Part shown: piece after piece, positions 21,371 to 33,639 of the stretch
How the letters are laid out: each line of letters begins with the position of its first letter
Position numbering within the stretch: position 1 is the first letter of the stretch
Assembly (NCBI GenBank): GCA_024220505.1
Contig: JAKZZE010000011.1
Span: 496,001 to 560,000 of the forward strand
Direction of reading: 5' to 3'
Length of the DNA: 64,000 bases
Source of the DNA: Rhizopus arrhizus
Taxonomy: Eukaryota > Mucoromycota > Mucoromycetes > Mucorales > Rhizopodaceae
The notes under the pieces: model-generated
The model's database searches: none
What the model was told of the DNA's origin: nothing
The model's input: the letters and a program-made list of their open reading frames with translations, nothing else
Position numbers and translations under genes: made by a program

Positions 21371-22729
21371 TTATCTTTTTGTGTGACAATCCAAAATGGA
21401 GAACTGACCTAATTCAGGAGAGTGCATGAGGAAGGTAAAAGAGAGTAATTTTGAAGAGTGATAGATAAAGGTATCATTTGGTTTTGATAATAAAATAGGT
21501 AATTCCAAATACCTTGAACCATCTTGTTTGGTAGATAATAAATTATGATTATTTAAAATGATTTCTTGTATGTCTGGTAATTCGAATTCGATTAAATTCT
21601 TCTTTTTCAGTGGACCTTGACGACCCAAATAATAATTTAATTCAGTAGAAGGGACTCTGATAGAGTGAGTGGATGGAATATATTGAATACAAGAAATAGT
21701 TGGAAAGGGAATAATAGATCTTGGTGGTGAAGGTGGTGGTGAATTGGGTTGTTGAATTTCGATAGGTGGTTGTTTGATGAATTCATATTCAAATTTATTG
21801 ATACCCACAATCGTCCAACAAAGATAATCACTGACTTGTTGATCTTTAATCTCTGTAAAATCAATATAAACATTATTATTCAAATCATTTTCTATTGTCT
21901 TTCCATTCGAATTTAAATAAAATAGGTTGGATGTATGATTGGCTAATTGTAAAGCTACTTTTTGCATTTGAGACAACAAACCAAAGGCATCATAGATAAT
22001 CTTGTTCTTTTCAACTTTACGAATGATCAAAGGAGGTGAAGTGATACCAGTCTGAATATCTTTTAATAATATTTCTGTACCATAACTGATCGCTTCTGTC
22101 TTGTTGGGTTGACGCAAGACGATGATTTCGAATGGTGACCAAGTAGAATGTTTAGCACAGAGTTGATTGGATTCGGTTGACATGTATTTTGTACGCACTG
22201 TTTGTGAATTGATTCTGTTGAAGAGTGAAATAGTGGAATGATTAAAAAGACAACTTGTCGCATTTCTTGTTTTTGCAGTCTTTTTTGATGGTTTGGATAT
22301 GATGGATATCGGATTTGAATAAAATAAGGCATCATTCATATTTAATTTTATTCTAAATTGTTTTGATTTAGCAGATGAAGTAACATAAAGATATTTAAAA
22401 TATCCTTTTGATTCATCATCTAATAAAGTACGTTGTTCTAATATCGGTTGATTATTTTCATTCATAATTGTCATTGAAATCATACAATTCGTTTGACTCT
22501 GACTGATCACGATCGGTGGTGGACATAAAAATCTTTTTTCGGTTCCATATGATTTTTGAGCAATGGAAGCATGATAACAAGTCACCTTATTGGGTTGTTT
22601 TGGTGAAAGTGGTGGTGAATTCAATTGTCTTTTTTCAATAATAGAATCAATAGACATACTCAATTTACGTTTCTTTGTTATCGGTTCTACTTTATCAATC
22701 GCATTTAAAAGTGATTCCATTGGGGTCAT
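21371..22729 (-). CDS. CSL (CBF1/Su(H)/LAG-1) family transcription factor
   Basis: A single-exon gene of 452 residues. The RHR-N DNA-binding domain carries VTCYHASIAQKSYGTEKRF followed by CPPPIVI, the family's most conserved block. Further on, LFNRINSQTVRTKYM and CAKHSTWSPFEI correspond to the beta-trefoil domain's DNA-contact strand. A C-terminal Ig-like domain is suggested by YYLGRQGPL and LELPI. The N-terminus has an NLS-like KKRKLS. Fungal CSL proteins (Cbf11/Cbf12 in fission yeast) bind GTG(A/G)GAA-type sites without Notch and affect adhesion, lipid metabolism and the cell cycle. A short Pro-rich loop (NSPPPSPPRS) lies between the domains. The gene lacks introns, unlike most neighbours. 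Confidence 0.93.
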   Translation of the reverse strand: MTPMESLLNAIDKVEPITKKRKLSMSIDSIIEKRQLNSPPLSPKQPNKVTCYHASIAQKSYGTEKRFLCPPPIVISQSQTNCMISMTIMNENNQPILEQRTLLDDESKGYFKYLYVTSSAKSKQFRIKLNMNDALFYSNPISIISKPSKKTAKTRNATSCLFNHSTISLFNRINSQTVRTKYMSTESNQLCAKHSTWSPFEIIVLRQPNKTEAISYGTEILLKDIQTGITSPPLIIRKVEKNKIIYDAFGLLSQMQKVALQLANHTSNLFYLNSNGKTIENDLNNNVYIDFTEIKDQQVSDYLCWTIVGINKFEYEFIKQPPIEIQQPNSPPPSPPRSIIPFPTISCIQYIPSTHSIRVPSTELNYYLGRQGPLKKKNLIEFELPDIQEIILNNHNLLSTKQDGSRYLELPILLSKPNDTFIYHSSKLLSFTFLMHSPELGQFSILDCHTKR

Positions 22730-24007
22730 TCTGAAATAATAAAATAAAAATAAAATAAAAAAAATAAAAAATAAAAAAAAGAATAGGATTTTTATAGACG
22801 TGAAATGTGTAACTATCCTAATTGGGATGAACTGATAAGATGGTCCACTTTATTTCAATATCTTTTTTTCTTGATCTTATCACGTGGGATATCCATCACT
22901 TTCCTCTCTCTTTCTCTCTCTCTCTCTTTCTCTCATTTCTCTTTCTTTAAATAGTGAGGATATACAAAAGAGAGAAGAAAAAAAAAGGGGGGGGATAGGT
23001 AAACAATCATGTAATGCCATCCCATCAATTTAACTGGTGAAAAAGATCTAATTTTTTTTATATATAATTATAGTTACTAAATATAGTAATGATAAGAAAA
23101 TAAAATTTCATTCGCTTTTAAGCTTTTTTTTTTTTGACATTTTCTCGCATGTGACACATAAATCCCTTGTTGCCATTTCCAGATAAAGTAAAATCATGCT
23201 CCTTTTTTCCTTTAAGCGTGAGAAAATGATCTTATGTCATCCCCCCCCCTCTCAATCTACTATTCACTTTGTTATCTGTCACTCAATCATCATTTGGGTT
23301 GGTAAGCAAACCTTTTATTATTTTATGATCATTTTATTCACTTTTTATAAAAAGAAAGAATAAAAATATAAAGATCACCTCATATAACTACATTATTATA
23401 AACAACTCCTTATGATAGTATCATGTGTCCCTAATAAAAAAAAATTATTCCCGTCAAGGCGATCAGCTGTGAATTTATAGTAAAAAATACAACACTTTTT
23501 TAAATAATACATTTTAAGCTATTTATTCGATTGAAAAAAAGATTTTAAAAAAAGGGGATGATCAAGACTGTATTTGAAGCTTGTTCTCTCTCCTTTTTTA
23601 ATGTTTTCAAACAATCCAATTTGAATGAAAGGATAACTGACTCTAATTAGGATCGATAAAATACTGTCATCATCTTCCACTGGACTCTCATGTCACTGAT
23701 CAAAGCGTGTTTTTCTTATAGCAGTGAATTCGATCGATTTCAATTCACAGCTTTATTTTTATACTCTTACTCCCCACACACTGTGACTTTAGAATTCACC
23801 CCTTTGATGAATCGGTTCCTCAAAGCAACTCTCAAATCATCTTGAGCATCTTTGGCAAAAAGTCTGATGATCTGTATTGTATCACTCAAGACGACATGAT
23901 TCTTTATCAAACATTCCAAGTATCCATAGTAAATGAGGATTACTAAAAAGATCTCATTGTATTTCATTATCCATCATAACAAAAGCTTGGAATTTTAAAG
24001 TCTCGAC
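22730..24007. other. Upstream region of the CSL gene, homopolymer-rich
   Basis: About 1.3 kb without a gene. It holds a (CT)n-rich tract (22900-22940), a G8 run (22987-22994), a C9 run (23241-23249) and many A/T tracts. A 66-codon minus-strand frame at 23767-23967 is present but has no recognised similarity. Confidence 0.5.
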
Positions 24008-25930
24008 ATGATAACTGCAACTATCAAGCTTGTAATGCTTGACTACAAAGATAAAGCGAATGACCGTGGTTTGATAAATAAGTTATTTAAAAAGAAGGAA
24101 AAGGCAGAGAGTTTCAGAGGAGAAATGCGAGCAAACAAGTCCAGTAGTAAAGCGATAAAAACAGCTACCCGAAAGAAGATGTATCGACCTTGCAATCAGG
24201 TGAAGCTTGCCATCGCAAAAAAAAAGAGATGCCTGAAGTGGGTCTTTTAGATGATCAATCAAGAACGCAATTAAATGGTTTTCTCTCAAGCTACCCAGAG
24301 GATTACACCTTTCAAAAGAACTCAATTTACTATGAAGTTATGGCTAGTCCAAAAAACCATTTCAAAGCCTTCTTCAGACTTGCTAAACTGTCTGAAACTG
24401 AACAGACAAAACAGTTTGCTTGTTTCCCGCTACGTACCACCTTTATTCCTTGCTACATGACGTTGGATAGCAGAATAATCCATTACCATGTTCTCAAGAG
24501 CAAAGAGAATCCAAAAACAGGGAGTAAGTTTGAGACATGGGGAGTCGTCGTAGACCTAAATAAAAAGGCGTTCAAGCATCAAGGATTTCAAAAGTCTTTG
24601 TGGTTCCAAGGAACTCTCGAAACAGATGGAGTCGTTGTCTCCATAATAAAGTAAAACACTGATACAAGCAGAAAGTCGCCTAAACCCACCGCTGAAAAGA
24701 AAGTGGACGGTAATCAAACAGAGCATATTAAAGAATTAGGTCAAGTCGACTTAAAGAGCACTAAAGGCAAGTATGTCTTGATAGACCCTGGAAGGCGGAA
24801 CCTGATGTACTGCATGAAAGAAACCAGTACTGTTGAAGAAAAACAAACACTTGTGTTTACCAAGAACAACCGCTCAAAATATTCAAGGCACTTTAGATAT
24901 TTAAGAAAGCGTACTCAACCTTTTATGGTCCAGAAAGCCAAAGCAATCCTTTCTAGATCTGAATTCAACTCTGTAAACTTGAAAAAGTTTGTACAGTATA
25001 TTAAAACCAGACCATCAGCAAAAGCCACTTTGTACGAATATTATGGAAACAAGACAACATATTTTAAAGAAACATATTTCCCCGAATCCGAATTTGACTT
25101 TCGAATCGACCAAAAATGTAATTTGTATTATGGAAATCTGTTCATAGCAAGAATCCGCAGTTTTTTCCCTCAACCTGAGAATTACTCTACTGATAGCTCT
25201 GCGAAAGTCTCAACTGTATGCTACCTACCTACAAACAATGCTACAACAAAAGCATATTTCAGAAAGACTAGATAATAGTGAGAAAAGCAAAGTTCTAGGG
25301 CTGGCAAAAGAGATGTATAGACAACCACAGCAAAGCAATTGCAAAAAGACTATCAGTACAGCATTAGAAAAACTAAAACTTTTACCTTTTCGAAAATTGA
25401 ATTTTTCAAGTGAACTCTTCTTTGACCGGAATGATCAAAAATTGGTGCGTAGCTTAAAAGCAAAGTTTGGCCAAGATGCTGTCTTAGTTTTTGGAGATTG
25501 GTCCGCCCCTAACGTCAAGTACCGAGAACCGGCAAGAAGCAAGGGATTAATCAGGATGTTAAAGATGAACAGGTACTTAATCAATAAATATAAAACGTCT
25601 TCCCATTGCCCAACCAGTGAAAATGAATTAGAAAAATTCAAAACCGTGCCAAGCCCTCGCCCTTGCCAACGGAAAAAAGAAGCCAAACGTGCTATTCAGT
25701 GGTTTGCTGAGGTAATCCAAAGAAAAAAATAAACTAGATTAATTCTTGCTAACTAATATAGTACTAGGTGTAAGAGTCTCTCATGTCTTAAACAACAAAC
25801 CACAGGAATAAAAATAAGACTTTAGAATCGCAATCAAGCAGCCGTATTGAATTTTCTCAAGATCCTAAATAGTTTGAGAAAGACTGGTGAACGTCCTAGC
25901 CTTTTCACCAGAAAATATCCTTTAGACTGA
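24008..25930 (+). pseudogene. Decayed Fanzor (eukaryotic TnpB/IS605 OrfB-like RNA-guided nuclease) gene
   Basis: Fragments in several frames line up as one Fanzor protein. N-terminal part: FFRLAKLSETEQTKQF and FPLRTTFIPCYMTLDS. RuvC-I: KYVLIDPGRRNLMYCM (D of DPG). RuvC-II region: VLVFGDWSAPNVKYREP and KGLIRMLKMNRY. Zinc-finger region: KTSSHCPTSENELEKFKT and SPRPCQRKK. A 50-bp intron (25712-25761, GTAATC...CTAAC...TATAG) leads to RCKSLSC and the RuvC-III remnant NRNQAAVLNF followed by RPSLFTRK. Damage: a shift at an A9 tract near 24220, TAA at 24652, a shift near 25210-25250, a shift at 25680-25690, TAG in place of the expected Trp at 25823, NRN for the expected NRD, and CPTS for the expected CPTC. 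Enzyme activity is not expected. Confidence 0.82.
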
Positions 25931-26280
25931 CCATCTTTAAGTAGAACAAAAGTAGGAAAATCATAAAAAATTCACCACCAAAGTTATCGCTTTGGTCATT
26001 TAATACAGGTACTGAATTAAAACAAGTACAAAGCGATAACAATAAATGTACTAAACGAAATTTTCATTTAGGTTAGTGATATTTATTTTTTTGCTAAACA
26101 AAGTTTATTTTCTTCAAACCGACAAATTTACCAGCCCCACTGTATCACAGGATTGTCAATCTACATCGAGCTTCATCATCCAATAAAATATCACCTACAC
26201 ATCGTGTTACATGAGTGACTTTTTTTTTTTTTACCTTTTTTTAATATTGGAGACAAGTGAAATCTTTTTTTAATTGTAAA
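25931..26280. other. Spacer between the Fanzor relic and TAD2
   Basis: About 350 bp, AT-rich, with a T12 run just before the TAD2 5' UTR. It should include the 3' boundary of the Fanzor element. No terminal repeat could be identified by eye. Confidence 0.4.
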
Positions 26281-26900
<620 letters not shown>

Positions 26901-27013
26901 AAAAAAAAAGCACCAATACCAAGAAAAAAGACAAATAGAATATTAAAGACTGAAATCGTACCAAAAAACCAACAATAATAATGATTTTATATATCAATCC
27001 ATAAAGCTTTATG

Positions 27014-28231
27014 TTACTCTTCTTTTTGTTCTATATCATTGCCAAGTGTATCCTTCTTTGGTGTCGTACGACTCTTCATCCATTCATACCATTCATCTTC
27101 TGTCTTGCCATTCAAAATAGCTACGATAATAACCGACATATTGTCACATCCAACTCCTCCACCATCATTATCTGGTGAAAGACAGTGATCCATGAGTTGT
27201 TCACAAATTTCTTCTAATCGAGTCTTTTCAGCCAATTGTTGTCGAATATAATTCACTACTTGTTGATTCGTCATACAATCCCAAATACCATCACACGCTA
27301 ATACAAAGAATTCGTCTTCGGCCGTAATCGTGTGTTCAATCACATCCGGGTGGCAGGTTACTGCTTGTTCTTCAGGTGGTAAAGTATTGTTTTGTTTAAA
27401 TTCAAAATCGCCAATAGCACGAGAAAGAGCAAGGTTGCCTAAAGGATGATAAATAGACTGTATGACTTTGTACTTGCTCTACTTACCATTGACACGATTG
27501 AATTCAACAAAACCACCCGCATTATTAATACGTTCAGATTCTTTTGGATCCGAGGGCTTGTGGTCAAAAGATAATGGCTTACTTTTACCATTTGAACTGA
27601 TAATTGCTCTTGAATCACCCGCGTTTGCCTATCAACCCATCAATGTCTCTTCATCTTTCCTATTCCCTTTTTATTTTCTTACATACGACAAAAATGGATT
27701 TTTGATCAGGTGTAATGAGAGCAGTGACAGCAGTACAACCAGAAGGGTCAGATATAAAAGATTGGTCTAAAAATCATTCAGTTTTGTATTCTTTAAACAA
27801 TCCTGTTTACCTTCAGCAAGTTCTTTGTCTATCTTCAAATAGGCGTCCGTTAAAGCCCTGATATATTCCTTTTTATCAAAGTATTCTGAACTACGTACAT
27901 GACGATGAAGGCTTTCTCCTGTATATTTAGCTACAGCAGAACCTGTGTTCTATATTAGTAAAAAAAAAAAAAAAAAAAAAAAAAAGTTCTAATCGCTAAC
28001 CTCCATGTCCATCATAGACACCAAAAAAGCTTGCTTCAGTCTCTTCTAAATCTAACTCTGCACAGTGTGCATCTTCCATAGCTATATTCAATATAAGTAT
28101 TTGTATTAATTTTTTCTTTATCACATACTTAGTCTCCACCCTTGCATGGCAGACAAGCCATAAAGTAAATGCTTATTCTTTCCAGAATGTGTTGTCTTTT
28201 CAACAATAGGCTCTGATAATGTTTGTCCCAT
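27014..28231 (-). CDS. Protein phosphatase 2C (Ptc2/Ptc3-like)
   Basis: Six exons on the minus strand (28129-28231, 28001-28081, 27811-27942, 27687-27766, 27487-27628, 27014-27438) encode 320 residues. The N-terminus MGQTLSEP may be N-myristoylated, as in Ptc2/3-type enzymes. Metal-binding motifs: GWRLTMEDAH, FFGVYDGHGG, FVANAGDSRAI, LACDGIWDCM and GCDNMSVIIV. The family dephosphorylates stress MAP kinases and checkpoint kinases, with Mn/Mg as cofactor. The third coding intron position (27943-28000) contains an A25 tract. The gene is convergent with TAD2, 113 bp apart. Confidence 0.95.
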
Positions 28232-28613
28232 GACTAGATTTATTGTAGTTTAATTTTATTTACGCTTGTATTTCCCTTTTTTTTTTTCCTACTGTTTTCT
28301 TATTCACTCCTCTTTTGTAAAAGAAGAAAAAAAAAACTTTCACAAAAAAATTTCTATTTCGTCATTGAAGCGTATCCCCCCATTCCAAATAACGCACAAA
28401 AAATGGGTCTCCCCCCAAAAAAAACATTTATAGAATAAGATGATTTCATAGACTATCGGAATTAGAACTATATCTCTTTTATTCTTCTTTTGAATGTTTC
28501 TCATCGCCTTTTGATATGTAAGCTCTATCTGTTATGCAGTACGTTGCACAAGCCATGATTCAATCTAAAAAAGGAAGCCCAAAGTTATACATTTATGCAA
28601 ATGCACAAACGTG

Positions 28614-30592
28614 TTAGTGATGGCGTTTATTTGACATACGTTCAAGTAGTCTTTGTTTTACGGTGCTCGTGCTAGTATTCCCTTCTTTCTGTGATGCATT
28701 ACTACCACAAGCATAACCAGATCTTTTACGTTTTAAATGGAGTGCGGCCTTTTTGGAAGATGTTCCCATGCTGTCCTCATCTTCATCACTTATATCATTA
28801 TTGGAATTTACTTTTCTCTTTTTTGCACTCATCGGATTCATGGGTATATTCACATTATTCACTTCTGGTTCTTCACTGTATTCTTCATTTGGATTCCACT
28901 CATCATCATCATCGTCTTTCTTTAATTTTTCTTCTAATTCCTCATCAAATTCATCTTCTTCCTCTAATTCTCTCTTGATCCTTGACACTCTCTTCTTTTT
29001 CATCGTCTTCTTTTTCGTCTTTGGCAATTCAATATCACTAGAAAGTAACGCCAGTTTTGAATTCTCAAGTACTCTCTTGGTCAAACCCAAAGGATCTTCA
29101 ATCGTATCCGGAATATCATGCTTATGTCTTATAGTCATATTCATCTTTCCTTCCTCTGACACGCTATTCGCGAAAAACACGGTCAGGACAGCCATACTTT
29201 CCAATTCAAAATAAGAGAACTCGCGCTTTTCTCTTAGCCATTCATCAAACTTTTCTAGAGCGTACCAATTGAGTTTTTTGTAATAAGGAAATCTGAATTT
29301 AATAGGTACGTCGGTTGCTTGTTCGATTTGATAGACTCGTAATTGAGTGGCTGCATTAAATGAGTGTAAAAAGTTGCCGCCAATGACGATCGCGTCTTCG
29401 GGTGTATAAACTGCATGAATCCATCCAGTTGGAATAAACCTAGTAAATTTTACTCAGTTTTTCATTTTCTAACACACACTTTTTTTTTGTTACATTGTAT
29501 TTCCTGCTCTTAATTCTACAGAATAACAATCCTTGACTAAATCACCAAAGAAAGTGACAGACTGATCGGGTGAAGAAGACCATTTTTGATATTTCTTCAA
29601 GTTTTTCGGGGTTGGTTCAATTAAATAAAACGTTTTTGCACCGCTCAATACATGATAAAATACCTAAGACAAAATAAGTCTCTCTACTTTTTATCATCTT
29701 CTCCTTTCTTACAGAACTTCCACCAAAATCTATATGACTGTAAAGAGTTAAGCAATGAATGTGTATACAACTATCACCAACTTACAAATCCGTATAAGAA
29801 TCCTTTGTACCCATCAAACAATACAATTGTACCTTGGGTCGTTCTTTTGCATCCTTTGGCCATGCTAAATCCACCCAATCCATCTCCCTTACCACTTGAG
29901 GTCTCGTGATTTTTTCTGCCAATGCGGTTCCACTGATTTCCAAGCTGATCACATTTCTGATCCTATCACGAACAGGATTCGAAAAATAATCTGCCCAGCG
30001 ACCCAGAGTCCAACTAGTAATTTCAGATTGTGTAGCAACATCAATCACCTCCAGAGGTCGATCTCTACCCACTAATTCTGCAATTTGAGTCACAGTAAGG
30101 TTAGTGGGCATCATCATACCCAGCTCGGGTTCATTCTTTTCAATAATCAAGGGTTCTCGAAGACCCGTCTTTCGAAAGAGAGCTATATTGACTTGATCAG
30201 CTGTATAGCGAGGAAATGTGTTGTTTCGGAATTGCTTGGCTTGTAGTAATCGTTGCCAGATACGTTCATCGCCTGCTGCTGTGCCTTCATTCAAGTCGGC
30301 ATAATTTAATCGAGTTGAAGACCGACTTGATTTACGAACTGATTTATCTACAGAAAATGGATTAAAAAAGAGAGCAAAAATAAGAATAGCAATTAAACCA
30401 ACATGTGATTGGGCCGTGTTGAACTTGACATGGTGGACAATAAAACTTTTCAATCAAGTCTACATTATCTATTTTTAAACAGTGAGCATGATACCAGTCT
30501 GAGCAGGTATCACACTGAAGCCAAGTATCATAATTTGCTGTTGTATTTGTTGCTGGATTCTGTTGACAAAGCGGACAAGATTCGGAAGACAT
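28614..30592 (-). CDS. JHD1: PHD-JmjC histone lysine demethylase, JHD1/KDM2 type
   Basis: Exons 30403-30592, 29786-30347, 29713-29737, 29494-29663 and 28614-29439 encode 590 residues; the third exon is only 25 nt. The PHD finger is at the N-terminus (CPLCQQN, WLQCDTCSDWYHAHC, FYCPPC). The JmjC iron-binding triad is DFHIDFGGSS (H252, D254) and GWIHAVYTP (H324), with VFYHVLSGAKTFYLIEPT between them, as in JHD1/KDM2/PHF8. JHD1 removes H3K36me1/2 using Fe(II) and 2-oxoglutarate. The C-terminal 200 residues are Lys/Glu-rich and probably disordered. Divergent from the acyl-CoA dehydrogenase gene, 256 bp apart. Confidence 0.93.
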
Positions 30593-30848
30593 GAAAAAAA
30601 ATAGCAAAAAAAAAAAAAAAAAAAATATTTTCTTTTCTCACATAAAACTCAGTCTATCGGAATTATATTTTTTGTGAAACGAATAATAGGTTTATCCACA
30701 TGCAAATAGAATTCACATCAGATAATTTGTTTTTTTCTTTGCTTTTCACTTATTAGTAATAGAAATTAGCCTTATACAGAAAAATGCATCTAACATGATT
30801 TTCTTAAAAGGAGACCCTTTTTTGTTTCTCTCTTACATTCTTTAAATA

Positions 30849-32660
30849 ATGACGAGTCAAAAGCCATATACAATAGCAAGCGCGTCTAGTGGATTTATGC
30901 AGGTAATAAAGAAATGCAATAGAGAAATACAATAAAAAAAAACAAGAGAGAGAGAAAACTAAGTTGTATGTATAGGATCCCCCTTCATTAAGAAACCAAT
31001 ATGAAGATGATATTGTATTGAGGAATATTCTTCAAAAAACCATGCCAAAATCTATTCTTGATTCAATTGAACCTGATTTATTTAGATTTGGTGAAAGAGT
31101 TACTGGTGGTAAAACAAAATAAAACCATTATAGCTATGTCTTTAATTATTATTAGACATATTGGCTATGGGTGATGATGTAGAAGACCCAAACAATTACC
31201 CACGCCTGAAGCAGTATGATGCTTGGTGTAGAAGAGTAGATGAAATAACAACAGCAAAAGGTTGGAAAGAATTAAATGATGTTGCAGCTGAAGAAGGGTA
31301 AAAAAGAAATAACTTTCTATTCTTTCTCATATTCATATAGTTTGAAGCTTAATTGCTATTGCTTATGAACGTAAATATAATGAGTATTCACGTATTTATC
31401 AATTTGCAAAGCAGTACCTTTATTCTCCTTCTTCTGCCATGTACGCATGTCCTTTGTCAATGACAGGTATAATTTATAAAAGTATAAAACGATACAAGGA
31501 CTAACGTTTCTTTCTTTTCTTGAAAGATGGCGCTGCTCGTGTTATCGAATTACTTGGTACCCAAGAAATGAAGGAGACAGTTTATTCTCGTTTGATTAGG
31601 TAAACATGGAAAATAATGATAATCACCATTGGAATTTAAAAATCATTTTGTAGTCGAGACCCCAAGTTGTTTTGGACAAGTGGTCAGTGGATGACAGAGC
31701 GTCCGGGTGGTAGTGACGTGAGTCGTTCAGAGACTGTAGCAGAACTTATTGATCCATCTACTAACACTTGGTCTGTATCTGGTTTCAAATGGTTTTCAAG
31801 TGCTACTACAGCAGATATAGCTATGCTTTTGGCTCGTACTGTTGATCCCAAGCAAGGCACAGTTCAACCTGTAGGTTAAAAAGAAGTAGCAGACTAATAT
31901 GTGTTCTCATACTTTAAAAAAAAAGGGAAGTAAGGGTCTATCCCTTTTTATAGCCAAAATGAGAAACCCAGATGGATCACTGAATGGTGTTCATGTACAT
32001 CGATTGAAAAACAAATTTGGAACCAAAGGGTTACCTACTGCTGAATTAGAATTGGTTGATATGAAAGCCACAATGGTAAATAAATCTATCTATGCCTCTA
32101 TTTTGAATTAAACTTTTTATATGTCATAGATGGGTAATCCTGGTCGTGGTGTTCCTAACATTGCATCTATTTTAAACATCACCCGCATCTATGCCTCTCT
32201 TGGTGTGGTAAGCCATCTTCGACGAAGCCTTGCGATTGCCAAAGACTTTTCACTTAAGCGCCAAGTATTCAATCAAACTCTGAACAGAGTCCCACTTCAC
32301 GTCACTACCCTAGCTGGGTTGGAGCTTACCTTTCGCGCATGTATTCAGATTGTCTTTTGCTGTATTGAACTCTTGGGGCGTGCAGAATGTCAAAGAGCTA
32401 CCAAGGATGATTTGCTTTTACTTCGCTTTTTGACTCCCATCTCAAAATGTTATGTTTGTAAAATTGGTGTTCAGGCAATCAGTGAAGCTATGGAAGCCTT
32501 GGGAGGACAAGGTTATATGGATGATACAGGGATGGGACGTCTTTTAAGGGATGCTCAAGTGAACATGATTTGGGAAGGTACGACGAACGTGATGGCGGTG
32601 GATGTTTTACGTGTTATGCGTGAAACAAAAAATGGATGTTTAACTTCGTTTAAAAAGGTA

Positions 32661-32697
<37 letters not shown>

Positions 32698-33092
32698 GAA
32701 ATAGGCTGGTTAAACTATCCTCTTTTGAAACAAAGATGATTGAAAAAAAAGTCAAGGAATCCACTCAAGTTTCTGATCAGTTGACCAAACCAAGTCAAGC
32801 TATTCATACAGCACTCGCAAATATCGACGTATTTCTCCAATCCGCCAGTGATCAATTGGAGGCGAATGCACGACAGCTTACATTTGCTTTGGGAAGAGTA
32901 CTTGCCGGTGCTTTACTTGTTGAACAAGCTGCTTTTGGATTGTCTCATCAAATCGAAGGAGCTGATCAAGACCTTTTTGCTGCTCAACAGTGGTGTATTC
33001 AGCCTGATTTTATACAACAAATGACGCCTGTTATTGCTCATGTGGTAAATCAAGAAGCAAAGATGGTCTATGGTCCGAATGCTAAAATTTAG
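30849..33092 (+). CDS. Acyl-CoA dehydrogenase, ACAD11/AidB-like
   Basis: Nine exons (30849-30902, 30976-31108, 31156-31297, 31348-31466, 31527-31599, 31654-31870, 31926-32075, 32130-32657, 32736-33092) give about 590 residues. Signatures: WTSGQWMTERPGGSD, the flavin/substrate loop typical of AidB-like ACADs; NKFGTKGLPTAELEL; ALGGQGYMDD; and MIWEGTTNVM, the C-terminal helix motif. The long N-terminal domain (LRNQYEDD, RLKQYDAWCRRVDEI) also matches the AidB/ACAD branch. The last join is the weakest part: after an exon ending at 32657 comes an intron with an A30 tract, and only an AAG acceptor at 32735 keeps frame. A homopolymer assembly error is the alternative. Probably peroxisomal or mitochondrial lipid oxidation. 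Confidence 0.9.
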
Positions 33093-33639
33093 GAGAATTC
33101 TTCTGAGAAATTGGTTTTTTCTTGCTTGATATATGTTTTTGTACCTTTTCTTTAGTTCATAAAGGGTACATTAAGCATCAAAATATATTTTATTCTGTTT
33201 TCATAATCCAATTAGGAATGAATAATGATAGACATACTTTTCCATTTTAGGTTGAGAGTCAAGGTTTTAAGAGTAGCTAATAATCTAAGCGTTTGAATAA
33301 TTGTTGAAGCTTGTATAGCATTTGATATGGCTTAAGCCTAAAGTGAGTCTATTTTCATCTGTTTGCGTGCCCCTATCAAATCCTATCTAATTGAAGAGAA
33401 AAGCAAACAGCCTACTTTAAAACTGTCAAAAATTCCAAAGTCTGCTGAGAAATCATAAGCTAATTTTCATTTAATTTCTCCTTCCAAGCATATACTATGT
33501 CTCTTTTATTAAAAAGTTTGTTTGAACAAGTTTTGTTCATTATATCTGAAGCTTGTCATTTTGAGGCTTTTTCTTTTTCTTTTTCCGAATTAGAAACCAT
33601 TTTGCATTTTTTTTTTTTTTTTTTTTTTGATAAAAAAAG
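33093..33639. other. Intergenic region upstream of TSR4
   Basis: About 550 bp, AT-rich, with a T26 run (33604-33629) close to the TSR4 start. No gene supported. Confidence 0.5.

Noticed and set aside
28691..29214. Plus-strand frames rich in Ser and Phe (up to 153 codons)
   Set aside because: Antisense to the acidic Lys/Glu-rich tail of JHD1; a composition artefact.
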